Below, one piece after another: positions 26,440-34,159 of a stretch of DNA of 64,000 nucleotides (positions are counted from its first letter, which is position 1; every line of letters starts with the position of its first letter). A program made the translations under genes and the position numbers. Under the pieces are notes generated by a model. It saw only the letters and a program-made list of their open reading frames with translations, had not been told where the DNA came from and did no database searches. The DNA is from SG8-41 sp963699525 (lineage in GTDB: Bacteria > Pseudomonadota > Gammaproteobacteria > Burkholderiales > SG8-41): positions 248,001 through 312,000 of the forward strand of contig CAVOUI010000006.1 of the NCBI GenBank assembly GCA_963699525.1, in the 5' to 3' direction.

Positions 26440-27216
26440 ATGCGAGGAAAGCCGCTTGTCGGGAGGAGCGTCGTGGTGACGCGGCCGGCGCACCAGGCGC
26501 AGGCGTTCGCGCGCCTCGTGAGCGGCGCGGGAGGCCGCGCGATCCTGTTTCCCGCGATCGAGATTTGCGACATCGAGGACCCGGGGCCGTTCGTGCGGCT
26601 CGTCGACCGGCTGGACGAATTCGACCTCGCGATCTTCGTGAGCCCCAACGCGGTCGAGCGGGCGATGGGCCTGATCCGCGGGCGGCGCGCGTTTCCTCCC
26701 CGGCTTCGGGTCGCCACCGTGGGCGGGGGCAGCGTGCGAGCGCTCGAGCGCTTCGGCATCACCGGCGTCCTCGCTCCGCAGGGCCGCTTCGACAGCGAGG
26801 CGCTGGCCGACTTGCCGGAGCTTGCGGCGATGAGCGGCCGGCGCGTGGTGATCTTCCGCGGTGCGGGCGGTCGCGAGCTGCTCGGCGAGGTGCTGCGCAG
26901 CCGTGGCGCGGCGGTCGAGTACGCAGAGTGCTACCGCCGCGTCAGGCCCGATATCGACTCGGCGCCACTCCTGCAGGCGTGGTCGCACAAGGGGGTCGAC
27001 GCGATCACCGCCACGAGCAGCGAGGGCCTGCGCAATTTCGCCGAGATGATCGGGCCCGCGGGGCGCGAGCGGTTGCTCGAGACGCCGGTCTTCGTGCCGC
27101 ATCCCCGGATCGCCGAAGCCGCGCACGGGCTCCAGGTGCGCAGGGTGATCGTGACCGGCCCGGGCGACGAAGGGATGTTGGCCGGCCTCGTCGCGTACTT
27201 CAGCGCGCAGCGCTGA
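26440..27216 (+). CDS. hemD: uroporphyrinogen-III synthase
   Basis: Closes and inverts ring D of hydroxymethylbilane. 258 residues, a low-conservation family; recognised by the N-terminal VVVTRPAHQAQAFARLVSGAGG, DLAIFVSPNAVERAM, ATVGGGSVRALERFGI, VVIFRGAGGRELLGEVL and DAITATSSEGLRNFAEM, and by its position after hemC. In related genomes hemX/hemY often follow; here the next gene is on the opposite strand. Confidence 0.93.
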   Translation: MRGKPLVGRSVVVTRPAHQAQAFARLVSGAGGRAILFPAIEICDIEDPGPFVRLVDRLDEFDLAIFVSPNAVERAMGLIRGRRAFPPRLRVATVGGGSVRALERFGITGVLAPQGRFDSEALADLPELAAMSGRRVVIFRGAGGRELLGEVLRSRGAAVEYAECYRRVRPDIDSAPLLQAWSHKGVDAITATSSEGLRNFAEMIGPAGRERLLETPVFVPHPRIAEAAHGLQVRRVIVTGPGDEGMLAGLVAYFSAQR

Positions 27217-27222
27217 GGCGGA

Positions 27223-28122
27223 CTAGGGGTCCAGGTCCACGTCCTGGTACGACTCCGGGTGTCCGAGCGGTTCCACGTGCGTCATCACGGCCGCGTCGGG
27301 GAGCGCGGCGCGAATGTCCAGCTCGACCTCATGCGCGAGGTCGTGACCCCGCGCGACCGTCCAGTCGGCGGGCACCAGCACGTGCAGGGTGACGAACGAA
27401 CGCGTCCCGGCCTGGCGCGTGCGCAGGGCGTGGAAGTCGATGCCCCGCGCGCGGTAGGGCTCGAGCGCGCCCGCGAGCGCCCGCATCTTGTCGGGCGGCA
27501 GCGCGCGGTCGAGCAGGCCGTGGACCGAACGCTGCATGAGGCGGTAGCCCGACCACACGATATTGGCGGCGACCGCCAGCGCGATCAGGGGATCGAGCCG
27601 CGCCCAGCCGGTCAGCCACACGGCCGCGACGCCGGCGATGACGCCCGCGGAAGTCCAGACATCGGTCATGAGGTGGCGGGCGTCCGCCTCGAGCGCGACG
27701 GAGCGGTAATGGTGGCCCGCCCGGTAGAGCCGGCGCGCGACTCCGTAATTGATGAGCGAGGCGGCCGCCGAGACGGCCAGCCCGGCGCCAACCTGCTCGA
27801 GCGGGCGCGGGGTGATGAGGCGGTCGATCGCGGCGAAGCCGATCGCGATGGCTGCGATCAGGATCAACGTGCCTTCCAGGCCGCTCGCGAAGTACTCCGC
27901 CTTCGTGTAGCCGAACGCGTGGTCCTCGTCGGGGGGGCGGGCGGCCAAGCTGATCATCGCCAGCGCGACGGTGGCGCCGACGAGGTTGATGGTGCCCTCG
28001 ATGGCGTCCGAAAGGAGGCCGACGGAGTCGGTGAGCCACCACGCGAGCGTCTTCAGCGCGATGGTCGCCAGCGCCGCCGCGATCGAGAGGGCGGCAAACT
28101 TGCTGGCGCCGGAGCGCGGCAC
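27223..28122 (-). CDS. cation diffusion facilitator family transporter
   Basis: Inner-membrane metal(II)/proton antiporter of the CDF family. 299 residues, six predicted transmembrane helices. The metal site in helix 2 is represented by LLSDAIEGTINL (Asp), then DEDHAFGYTKAEYFASGLEG, and helix 5 has HLMTDVWTSAGVI (His and Asp). The C-terminal cytoplasmic domain contains HALRTRQAG and ends with MTHVEPLGHPESYQD. Metal specificity (Zn, Fe, Mn) cannot be read safely. It converges with hemD, six bases away, and its start is 17 bases from the next gene's stop. Confidence 0.9.
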   Translation of the reverse strand: MPRSGASKFAALSIAAALATIALKTLAWWLTDSVGLLSDAIEGTINLVGATVALAMISLAARPPDEDHAFGYTKAEYFASGLEGTLILIAAIAIGFAAIDRLITPRPLEQVGAGLAVSAAASLINYGVARRLYRAGHHYRSVALEADARHLMTDVWTSAGVIAGVAAVWLTGWARLDPLIALAVAANIVWSGYRLMQRSVHGLLDRALPPDKMRALAGALEPYRARGIDFHALRTRQAGTRSFVTLHVLVPADWTVARGHDLAHEVELDIRAALPDAAVMTHVEPLGHPESYQDVDLDP

Positions 28123-28138
28123 GGGAACTCCTCCGGGA

Positions 28139-29161
28139 TCAGTCCGAAGCGGGAGCCGACGGGGTAAAGGAGTCGGCGAAGAATTCCTCTTCCGGGAGCC
28201 CGCAGCGAGAGGTGAAATCCCGGTGCGCCGCCTCCACCATCACCGGCGCGCCGCAGGCGTATACCTGGTGGCCGGAGAGATCGGGAAAGTCCTCGATCAC
28301 GGCCTTGTGCACGAACCCGGTGCGTCCCGTCCAGTGGTCCGATGCGGGCGCATCCGAGAGCACCGGAATGTAGCGGAGCCGACCGGCGCGCGCCCAGCTC
28401 TCGGCGAGATCGTTCAGGTAGAGATCGGAGCGCACCCGGCAGCCCCAGTAGAGCGTCATCGGCCGGTTGATCCCCGTCTGCAGAGCGTGCTCGACCATCG
28501 CCTTGATCGGTGCGAAGCCGGTGCCGCTCGCGAGGAGCACGATGGGCTTCGCGCTTTCCTCGCGCAGGAAGAACGTCCCGAACGGCCCCTCGAAGCGGAT
28601 GATGTCCTTTTCCTTCATGACGCTGAAGACGTGCTGGCTGAACGGGCCGCCGTAATCCCTGAGGTGCAGTTGCAGCACGCCGTCGTCGTGCGGCGCGTTC
28701 GCCATCGAGAAGCTGCGGCGCATGCTGCCCTTCAACAGGAGATCGACGTATTGGCCGGCGAGATACTGCAGCCGCTCGTTGGCCGGGAGCTTGAGGTCGA
28801 TCAGCATCACGTCGGGAGCGGCGCGCTGCATCTTCACCACGCGCGCCGGCAGGAGCTTGATCTGGATGCCCTTCACGGCGGAGCCGATCTCGCGGCACTG
28901 GATTTCGAGGTCGGCCAGCGGCTTCGCCTGGCAGAACAGCGCCATTCCGGCGCGCCGTTCCGCCTCGCTCATGGCCTGCTCCTGGTAGACGCCGTAGTCC
29001 ACCGCTCCCCGGACGAGCTTCCCCTTGCAGGTGCCGCACACGCCGTGGCGGCAGCCGTAGGCGATGACGATGCCTTCGCGCAGCGCGGCGGCGAGCACCG
29101 TCTCGCCGTCGTTGACGGTGAACCTGTGCCCGCTCGACTGGATCGTGACGGTGTGGGGCAT
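28139..29161 (-). CDS. 2Fe-2S ferredoxin / FAD-NAD(P)H reductase
   Basis: 340-residue electron-transfer flavoprotein: an N-terminal plant-type ferredoxin domain with Cys ligands in YGCRHGVCGTCKGKL and ALFCQAKP, an FAD domain with MRRSFSMANAP, and an NAD(P)H domain with VLLASGTGFAPIKAMVEH and VYACGAPVMVEAA. In many betaproteobacteria such proteins carry the name CDP-6-deoxy-L-threo-D-glycero-4-hexulose-3-dehydrase reductase, but this one has no sugar-gene neighbours. Possible partner oxygenases are not visible, so the electron acceptor is unknown. Confidence 0.85.
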   Translation of the reverse strand: MPHTVTIQSSGHRFTVNDGETVLAAALREGIVIAYGCRHGVCGTCKGKLVRGAVDYGVYQEQAMSEAERRAGMALFCQAKPLADLEIQCREIGSAVKGIQIKLLPARVVKMQRAAPDVMLIDLKLPANERLQYLAGQYVDLLLKGSMRRSFSMANAPHDDGVLQLHLRDYGGPFSQHVFSVMKEKDIIRFEGPFGTFFLREESAKPIVLLASGTGFAPIKAMVEHALQTGINRPMTLYWGCRVRSDLYLNDLAESWARAGRLRYIPVLSDAPASDHWTGRTGFVHKAVIEDFPDLSGHQVYACGAPVMVEAAHRDFTSRCGLPEEEFFADSFTPSAPASD

Positions 29162-29165
29162 ATCT

Positions 29166-29186
29166 GACTGGCGACTCGTGACCCTT
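29166..29186. repeat. degenerate heptamer repeat (GACTGGC, GACTCGT, GACCCTT)
   Basis: Three 7-base units sharing GAC at the same phase, immediately upstream of the reductase start. Weak on its own, but it matches the 7-base periodicity seen at other junctions here. Confidence 0.4.
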
Positions 29187-29252
29187 CGACGGTGCTAAGA
29201 ACCGGCTCGCGGACCGCGGCCGGCGGAACCCGCTTCAAGCTAAAATCCGCCC

Positions 29253-30188
29253 ATGAGGCGCCTGCTCATCGTCGGCTTCGGCGACATTGCCCAGCGCATG
29301 GTTCCGCTGCTCGCCGGGCGCTGGCGCATCTACGCGCTCGCCCGCGATCCGCGGCGCTTCCCGGCGCTGCGCGCCCTCGGCGTGACGCCGGTCCGCGGGG
29401 ATCTCGACCGCCCCGCCTCGCTCGCGCCGCTCGCCGGGCTGGCTCACGATGTCGTGCACCTCGCGCCGCCGCCGGAACAGGGCGCGCGGGACACGCGCAC
29501 CGCTCATCTGGTTGCCGCGCTGGCGAAGGGCGGCAGTCTACCACAGCATTTTGTCTACATAAGCACCAGCGGCGTCTATGGCGACTGCGGTGGCGCGCTG
29601 GTGGCGGAGACGCGCCCGCCGCGGCCGCAGACCGAGCGCGCGCGGCGCCGGGCGGATGCCGAGCGGCAGCTGCGGGAATGGGGCCGGCGCAGCGGCGTGC
29701 GCGTTTCCATCCTGCGCGTGCCGGGCATCTACGCCGCGGACCGCTTGCCGCTCGCGCGACTGCGCAGCGGGACGCCGGCGCTCCGCGCGGATGAGGATGC
29801 CTATGTCAACCACGTGCACGCGGACGATCTCGCGCGCATCGTGGTCGCGGCGCTGCACCGCGGCGGTCCGGGGCGCATGTACAACGCCGCTGACGACGCC
29901 CCGATCCGGATGGGGGACTACTTCGATCTCGTGGCCGATCGTTTCGGGCTGCCGCATCCCCCGCGCGTGAGCCGCGCGGAAGCCGACCAGCTGATCGCCG
30001 GGAACCTGCGCTCGTTCATGGGGGAGTCACGGCGCCTCGTCAACCGGCGCCTGAAGCAGGAATTGCGGCTCAAGCTGCGCTATCCCACGGTGCATCACGG
30101 CGTGGCCGGGGCTGCGCGGGGCGAGGCCGCTCAAGCTTCGGGGATTCCCCGCTCACGGCTCGCGGATCCCGAGTCCCGGCATGGATGA
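29253..30188 (+). CDS. NAD(P)-dependent extended SDR / epimerase-like protein
   Basis: 311 residues. Rossmann start LLIVGFGDIAQRMVPLLAG, then a VVHLAPPPEQG segment and the active-site-like YISTSGVYGDCGG, where the Tyr-x-x-x-Lys pair is not clearly kept, and VRVSILRVPGIYAADRLPL. It resembles proteins annotated as nucleoside-diphosphate-sugar epimerases (YeeZ type). The real substrate is unknown. The 3' end is repetitive (heptamer-like, 30152-30179) and overlaps cutA by eight bases. Confidence 0.8.
   Translation: MRRLLIVGFGDIAQRMVPLLAGRWRIYALARDPRRFPALRALGVTPVRGDLDRPASLAPLAGLAHDVVHLAPPPEQGARDTRTAHLVAALAKGGSLPQHFVYISTSGVYGDCGGALVAETRPPRPQTERARRRADAERQLREWGRRSGVRVSILRVPGIYAADRLPLARLRSGTPALRADEDAYVNHVHADDLARIVVAALHRGGPGRMYNAADDAPIRMGDYFDLVADRFGLPHPPRVSRAEADQLIAGNLRSFMGESRRLVNRRLKQELRLKLRYPTVHHGVAGAARGEAAQASGIPRSRLADPESRHG
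30152..30179. repeat. degenerate heptamer repeat at the SDR-cutA junction
   Basis: Four phased 7-base units: CTCACGG, CTCGCGG, ATCCCGA, GTCCCGG. They encode the last residues of the SDR protein and stop at the cutA start, suggesting that the repeat extended the upstream reading frame. Confidence 0.45.
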
Positions 30189-30510
30189 CGTGGTCATAGT
30201 CATTACCCATCTGCCAGACCGCGAGGCGGCGACGCGGCTCGCCCATGATCTCGTCGAGATGCGCCTCGCGGCGTGCGTGAACGTGCTCGCCGAGTGTGCG
30301 TCGGTCTATCGCTGGAGAGGCGCGATCGAGAATGCCCGCGAGGTGCCCGTCCTGATCAAGACGCAGGCTGCCCGCTACGGCGAGCTCGAGGCCGCTATCC
30401 GCAAGCTTCATCCCTATGAACTTCCGGAAATCGTCGCGGTCCCAGTGGTGCGCGGTTTCGACGACTACCTCCGATGGGTGGCGGACGAGACCCGCATCTC
30501 CGTCAGCTGA
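30181..30510 (+). CDS. cutA: CutA-family divalent-cation tolerance protein
   Basis: 109-residue trimeric PII-like fold protein. VVIVITHLPDREAATRLA, LAACVNVLAECASVYRWRG and the C-terminal YELPEIVAVPVVRGFDDYLRW are clear family signatures. CutA is linked to copper tolerance and, in E. coli, sits next to dsbD; here dsbD follows 10 bases later, the same neighbourhood. Confidence 0.95.
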   Translation: MDDVVIVITHLPDREAATRLAHDLVEMRLAACVNVLAECASVYRWRGAIENAREVPVLIKTQAARYGELEAAIRKLHPYELPEIVAVPVVRGFDDYLRWVADETRISVS

Positions 30511-30519
30511 TCCACTTCC

Positions 30520-32316
30520 GTGACCCCTGCATCACGCTTAGCGCTGGTCTTCCTGCTGGCGATCGCCGGCTTCGCGCGCGCTGCCGAGCCGGACCTGCTG
30601 GAGCCGGACCAGGCGTTTCGTTTCGCCGCGCGCTTGAAGGACGCGCGTTCGATCGAGGTGACCTACCGGATCGCGCCCGGCTACTATATGTATCGGGACA
30701 AGTTCCAGTTCACGCTTGCACCCGCCGGCGCGAAACCCGGCGCGCCGCAAATGCCGGCGGGCAGGAAGCACCGCGACGAGTTTTTCGGTGAAGTCGAGAC
30801 CTATCGCGGCGATCTCAGCATCCTCCTGCCGTTCGAGCTTGCGGACGCCGGCGTGCCGGAGATCCGGCTGACGGCGCTGTCGCAGGGCTGCGCGGACATC
30901 GGCGTGTGTTACGTCCCCCATGAGCAGAAAGCCGAGTTGCGGCTGGCCTCGCTCGCCGCGGGCGGGGCGCGCAGCGATGCCGCGCCCGGGCTGTTTTCCT
31001 GGATGGACGCGGCGGGGGACGACCTGCGCGTCGCGCGCGTGTTCGAAGGCGGGTTCTGGCTGATCATCGGGAGCTTTTTCGGCTTCGGGCTGCTGCTCTC
31101 GTTCACGCCCTGCGTGCTGCCGATGGTGCCGATCCTCTCCAGCGTCATCGTGGGCGCGGGGCGGCCCGTCACCCGGGCGCGGGGATTGGTGCTGGCGGGC
31201 GCCTACGTGATCGGCATGGCGATCACGTACGCGGTCGCCGGGGTCGCCGCAGGGCTGTCCGGGGTGATGCTCTCGGCGGCGCTGCAGAATCCGTGGGTGC
31301 TGGGCGCGTTCGCGCTGGTATTCATCGCGCTTGCCTTGGCCATGTTCGGGTTCTACGAGCTGCAGCTTCCGGTTGCGCTGCAGCGCCGGCTCGCCGACGC
31401 GAGCAACCGGTTCCAGGGTGGGCAATTGGCGGGCGTGTTCGTGATGGGCGCGCTCTCGGCATTGATCCTCGGGCCGTGCGTCGCCGCGCCGCTGGCGGGG
31501 GCGCTCCTCTACATCGGCCAGAGCCGGGACGCCGTGCTGGGAGGATCGGCGCTATTCACGATGGCGCTCGGCATGGGCGTGCCGCTGCTCGCCGTGGGCG
31601 CCTCGGCCGGGGCGCTGATGCCGAAGGCGGGTCCGTGGATGGAAACGGTGAAACGCGGCTTCGGCACGCTGCTGCTCGGGATGGCGATTTACCTCGTATC
31701 GCCGTTCCTGCCGGTGTCGGTCCAGATGTTCCTGTGGGCGGCGCTTCTGATCGTGACCGCGATCTACTTGCGCGCCATCGATCCCCTGCCCGCTGGCGCT
31801 CACGGGTTCCAGAGGTTCAGCAAGGGCGTGGGCATCATTGCGCTGATCGCGGGCCTTGCCTACCTCGTCGGTGCGCTCTCGGGCGGGCGCGACATCCTGC
31901 AGCCGCTCTCGGGGCTGCGCGTCACGGATTCCGGGAGCGTGCCATCCGAGACCCCGTTTGCGCGCGTCGCCAGCGTGGCGGAGCTCGATGACCGCATCCG
32001 CGCCGCGGCGGGGCGGACGGTGATGCTCGATTTCTACGCCGACTGGTGCGTCTCCTGCAAGGAGATGGAGCGCTACACCTTCAGCGACGAGCGGGTGCGG
32101 GCGCGGTTTCGCGAGATGGCGCTGCTGCAGGCAGACGTCACCGCCAACAACGCCGAGCATGCGGCGCTGCTCAAGCGCTTCCGGTTGTTCGGGCCGCCGG
32201 GCATCGTCTTCTTCGACCGCGAGGGCCGCGAAATCCAGGGTCTGCGCGTGATCGGCTTTCAGCCCGCCGAGCGCTTCGTGGCGGTGCTTGACCAGGCGCT
32301 GGGCTTCCAACGATGA
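30520..32316 (+). CDS. dsbD: thiol:disulfide interchange protein DsbD
   Basis: Carries reducing power from cytoplasmic thioredoxin to the periplasm. 598 residues, GTG start with a signal peptide (LALVFLLAIAGFARA). The N-terminal periplasmic domain has the Cys pair in QGCADIGVCY, the membrane domain (~8 helices) the Cys pair in FTPCVLPM and LGPCVAAPLAG, and the C-terminal thioredoxin domain the motif DWCVSCKEME. All three redox pairs are intact. ATGA overlap with the thioredoxin-like gene. Confidence 0.96.
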   Translation: MTPASRLALVFLLAIAGFARAAEPDLLEPDQAFRFAARLKDARSIEVTYRIAPGYYMYRDKFQFTLAPAGAKPGAPQMPAGRKHRDEFFGEVETYRGDLSILLPFELADAGVPEIRLTALSQGCADIGVCYVPHEQKAELRLASLAAGGARSDAAPGLFSWMDAAGDDLRVARVFEGGFWLIIGSFFGFGLLLSFTPCVLPMVPILSSVIVGAGRPVTRARGLVLAGAYVIGMAITYAVAGVAAGLSGVMLSAALQNPWVLGAFALVFIALALAMFGFYELQLPVALQRRLADASNRFQGGQLAGVFVMGALSALILGPCVAAPLAGALLYIGQSRDAVLGGSALFTMALGMGVPLLAVGASAGALMPKAGPWMETVKRGFGTLLLGMAIYLVSPFLPVSVQMFLWAALLIVTAIYLRAIDPLPAGAHGFQRFSKGVGIIALIAGLAYLVGALSGGRDILQPLSGLRVTDSGSVPSETPFARVASVAELDDRIRAAAGRTVMLDFYADWCVSCKEMERYTFSDERVRARFREMALLQADVTANNAEHAALLKRFRLFGPPGIVFFDREGREIQGLRVIGFQPAERFVAVLDQALGFQR

Positions 32317-32852
32317 AGGCGCGCGCTGTGGGGATTGTCGCCGTGGTGGCGGCCCTCTCGGCCGCGGCCGGCGCCGCGTATCACCTGTGGTCGCGTGGCA
32401 GCGACGGCGCTTCCGGCAGGGACCTGGCGGAAGCTGTGGAACGGGTGCTTCAGGCGCGGGTCGTCGACCTCCAGGGCGCCTCCCAGAGCCTCGAGCAGTG
32501 GCGTGGGCGCGTGCTGGTGGTCAATTACTGGGCAACCTGGTGCGCCCCGTGCCGGGAGGAAATCCCGCTGTTCGTGCGGATGCAGGAACGCTACGGGGAG
32601 CGGGGGCTGCTTTTTATCGGCATCGCAATCGATCAGCCCGACAAGGTCGCCGAGTTCGCGCGGGAGTTCCGCGTCAACTATCCCCTGGTGCTGGGCGGGG
32701 TGGACTCGATCGAGTTGCTGCGCCAGGTGGGCAACCGGGCCGGGGTACTCCCCTACACGCTGGTGCTCGACCGTAAAGGCAATCTCGTGAGCCGCGAGCC
32801 GGGCGGGATCAAGGAGGCCAAGCTGGAAAAGCTTATCGTGCCCCTGCTCTGA
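32313..32852 (+). CDS. TlpA/ResA-like periplasmic thioredoxin
   Basis: 179 residues with an N-terminal membrane anchor or signal (VGIVAVVAALSAAAGAAYHLW) and a thioredoxin-like domain with the active site WATWCAPCREEIPLF. Probably a periplasmic thiol reductase that receives electrons from DsbD, with which it is translationally coupled (ATGA at 32313-32316); such proteins often assist cytochrome c maturation. It is the last gene of cutA-dsbD-tlpA. Confidence 0.92.
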   Translation: MKARAVGIVAVVAALSAAAGAAYHLWSRGSDGASGRDLAEAVERVLQARVVDLQGASQSLEQWRGRVLVVNYWATWCAPCREEIPLFVRMQERYGERGLLFIGIAIDQPDKVAEFAREFRVNYPLVLGGVDSIELLRQVGNRAGVLPYTLVLDRKGNLVSREPGGIKEAKLEKLIVPLL

Positions 32853-33167
32853 GATCTAACTCCCAATAACCTGCTGCCTATTTCATCTAACTTCCGCTAA
32901 AAGACCGGATTCAGCAGTAGCGGACCTATCCGCACCTCCCTTCATTATCAGGGGGTTATGAGACGAGAAAGCGGTCGGTCCGACAAATCCGGCTCACCCG
33001 GGGCGTGACTTGGATCAGGCCGTCCATCCCCACGCTAATATTCGGTAACTTCTGCCAATTTCTAGACAATTTCATAGAACTTTGGCAAACTCGTTGCCAA
33101 GGTTTACCGGGAGATTCGACTTGGAGGTGGCTCCGGCCCGGTTCACGACATCTCCTACGACAACGCC
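32853..33167. other. 315-base intergenic region before aroQ
   Basis: No gene seen. The first third is AT-richer and the middle GC-rich with no clear structure. From ~33040 it again becomes AT-rich and contains the sigma-54-like element and inverted repeat at 33082-33100. It probably holds the promoter of the aroQ-accB-accC operon. Confidence 0.5.
33082..33097 (+). promoter_or_regulatory. sigma-54-type -24/-12 promoter-like element (or operator)
   Basis: TTGGCA (33082-33087) and TTGC (33094-33097) are spaced so that GG (33084) and GC (33096) are exactly 12 bases apart, the sigma-54 geometry. The same bases form an inverted repeat TTGGCAA (33082-33088) / TTGCCAA (33094-33100), so a repressor site is an equal alternative. 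It lies 71 bases upstream of aroQ. Confidence 0.4.
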
Positions 33168-33620
33168 ATGCCCGGCGCCAAGAACATCCTCGTCATACAC
33201 GGCCCCAACCTGAATCTCCTCGGCACCCGTGAGACCCGGCATTACGGCAAGGACACGCTGAGGGCGATCAACCTGCGTCTCGGACGGCGCGCAAGGGGAG
33301 GGAAGGCGCGGCTTGCGACCTACCAGAGCAATGCCGAGTCGGAGCTGGTCGAGCGGGTCCAGCAGGCCCGCCGCGAGGGCGTGGACTTCATCATCATCAA
33401 TCCGGCCGCCTTCACCCACACCAGCGTGGCGCTGCGCGATGCGCTCGCGGCCGTCGGCATCCCGTTCGTCGAAGTGCACCTCTCCAACGTCTTCGCGCGC
33501 GAGGCCTTTCGCCGCGAGTCCTATTTCACCGACATCGCGGTCGGGATCATCAGTGGGCTCGGCGCCAGGGGTTACGAGCTGGCGCTCGAGTTCGCACTTC
33601 AGTACTCGAGGAGGGCTTAG
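33168..33620 (+). CDS. aroQ: type II 3-dehydroquinate dehydratase
   Basis: Third step of the shikimate pathway. 150 residues with ILVIHGPNLNLLGTRE, the catalytic Tyr in RHYGKDTL, IINPAAFTHTSVALRDAL, the catalytic His in VEVHLSNVFARE and DIAVGIISGLGARGYELAL. Its place directly before accB is common in proteobacteria. The region ~38-48 (RLGRRARGGKARL) is a little unusual but keeps frame and length. Confidence 0.95.
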   Translation: MPGAKNILVIHGPNLNLLGTRETRHYGKDTLRAINLRLGRRARGGKARLATYQSNAESELVERVQQARREGVDFIIINPAAFTHTSVALRDALAAVGIPFVEVHLSNVFAREAFRRESYFTDIAVGIISGLGARGYELALEFALQYSRRA

Positions 33621-33623
33621 GAC

Positions 33624-34094
33624 GTGGACCTGCGCAAGGTCAAGACACTGATCGACCTGGTGCAGCAGTCGGGGATCGCGGAACTCGAGATCACCGAGGG
33701 CGAGGAGAAAGTGCGCATCAGCCGCGGCGTGGCCGGGGCGCAGCAGGCTCCCATGGTGACGCAGGTGCTCGCGCCGCCGCAGGCTGGGCCGGCACCGGCC
33801 CCTGCCGTGGCCGGAGCGCCTGCCGCGCCGGCGGAAGGCGAGGCCGCGCCGGCGCCCGAGGGCCACGTCATCCGCTCGCCCATGGTCGGCACCTTCTATC
33901 GCGCCTCGGGTCCGGGGGCAAAACCGTTCGTCGAGATCGGGCAGACCGTCAAGGCGGGCGAAACGCTCTGCATCATCGAGGCGATGAAGCTCCTGAACGA
34001 AATCGAGGCCGACCAGGACGGCACCGTCAAGGCGATCCTGGTGGAGAACGGCCAGCCGGTGGAGTACGGAGAGCCGCTCTTCATCCTCGGGTAA
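33624..34094 (+). CDS. accB: biotin carboxyl carrier protein of acetyl-CoA carboxylase
   Basis: Carries biotin between the carboxylase and transferase parts of acetyl-CoA carboxylase in fatty-acid synthesis. 156 residues: an N-terminal helix region, an Ala/Pro linker (~43-79), and a biotinyl domain with the biotin Lys122 in CIIEAMKLLNEIEAD. The motif is AMKL rather than the common AMKM, which is also found in nature. GTG start three bases after the aroQ stop, with AGGAGGG (33609-33615) upstream. Confidence 0.95.
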   Translation: MDLRKVKTLIDLVQQSGIAELEITEGEEKVRISRGVAGAQQAPMVTQVLAPPQAGPAPAPAVAGAPAAPAEGEAAPAPEGHVIRSPMVGTFYRASGPGAKPFVEIGQTVKAGETLCIIEAMKLLNEIEADQDGTVKAILVENGQPVEYGEPLFILG

Positions 34095-34159
34095 GCGGTG
34101 AGCGGTCAGCCATAAGCAGCAGGCCGGACGCAGTCTCCACTCACCGCTTACCGCTCACC
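34091..34159. repeat. inverted heptamer-based repeat between accB and accC
   Basis: GTAAGCGGTGAG (34091-34102) pairs with CTCACCGCTTAC (34140-34151), and GGTGAGCGGT (34097-34106) with ACCGCTCACC (34150-34159). Each arm is made of 7-base units (GCGGTGA-like), so the arms can pair in two registers. The element spans the accB stop and ends at the accC ATG. Confidence 0.75.
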
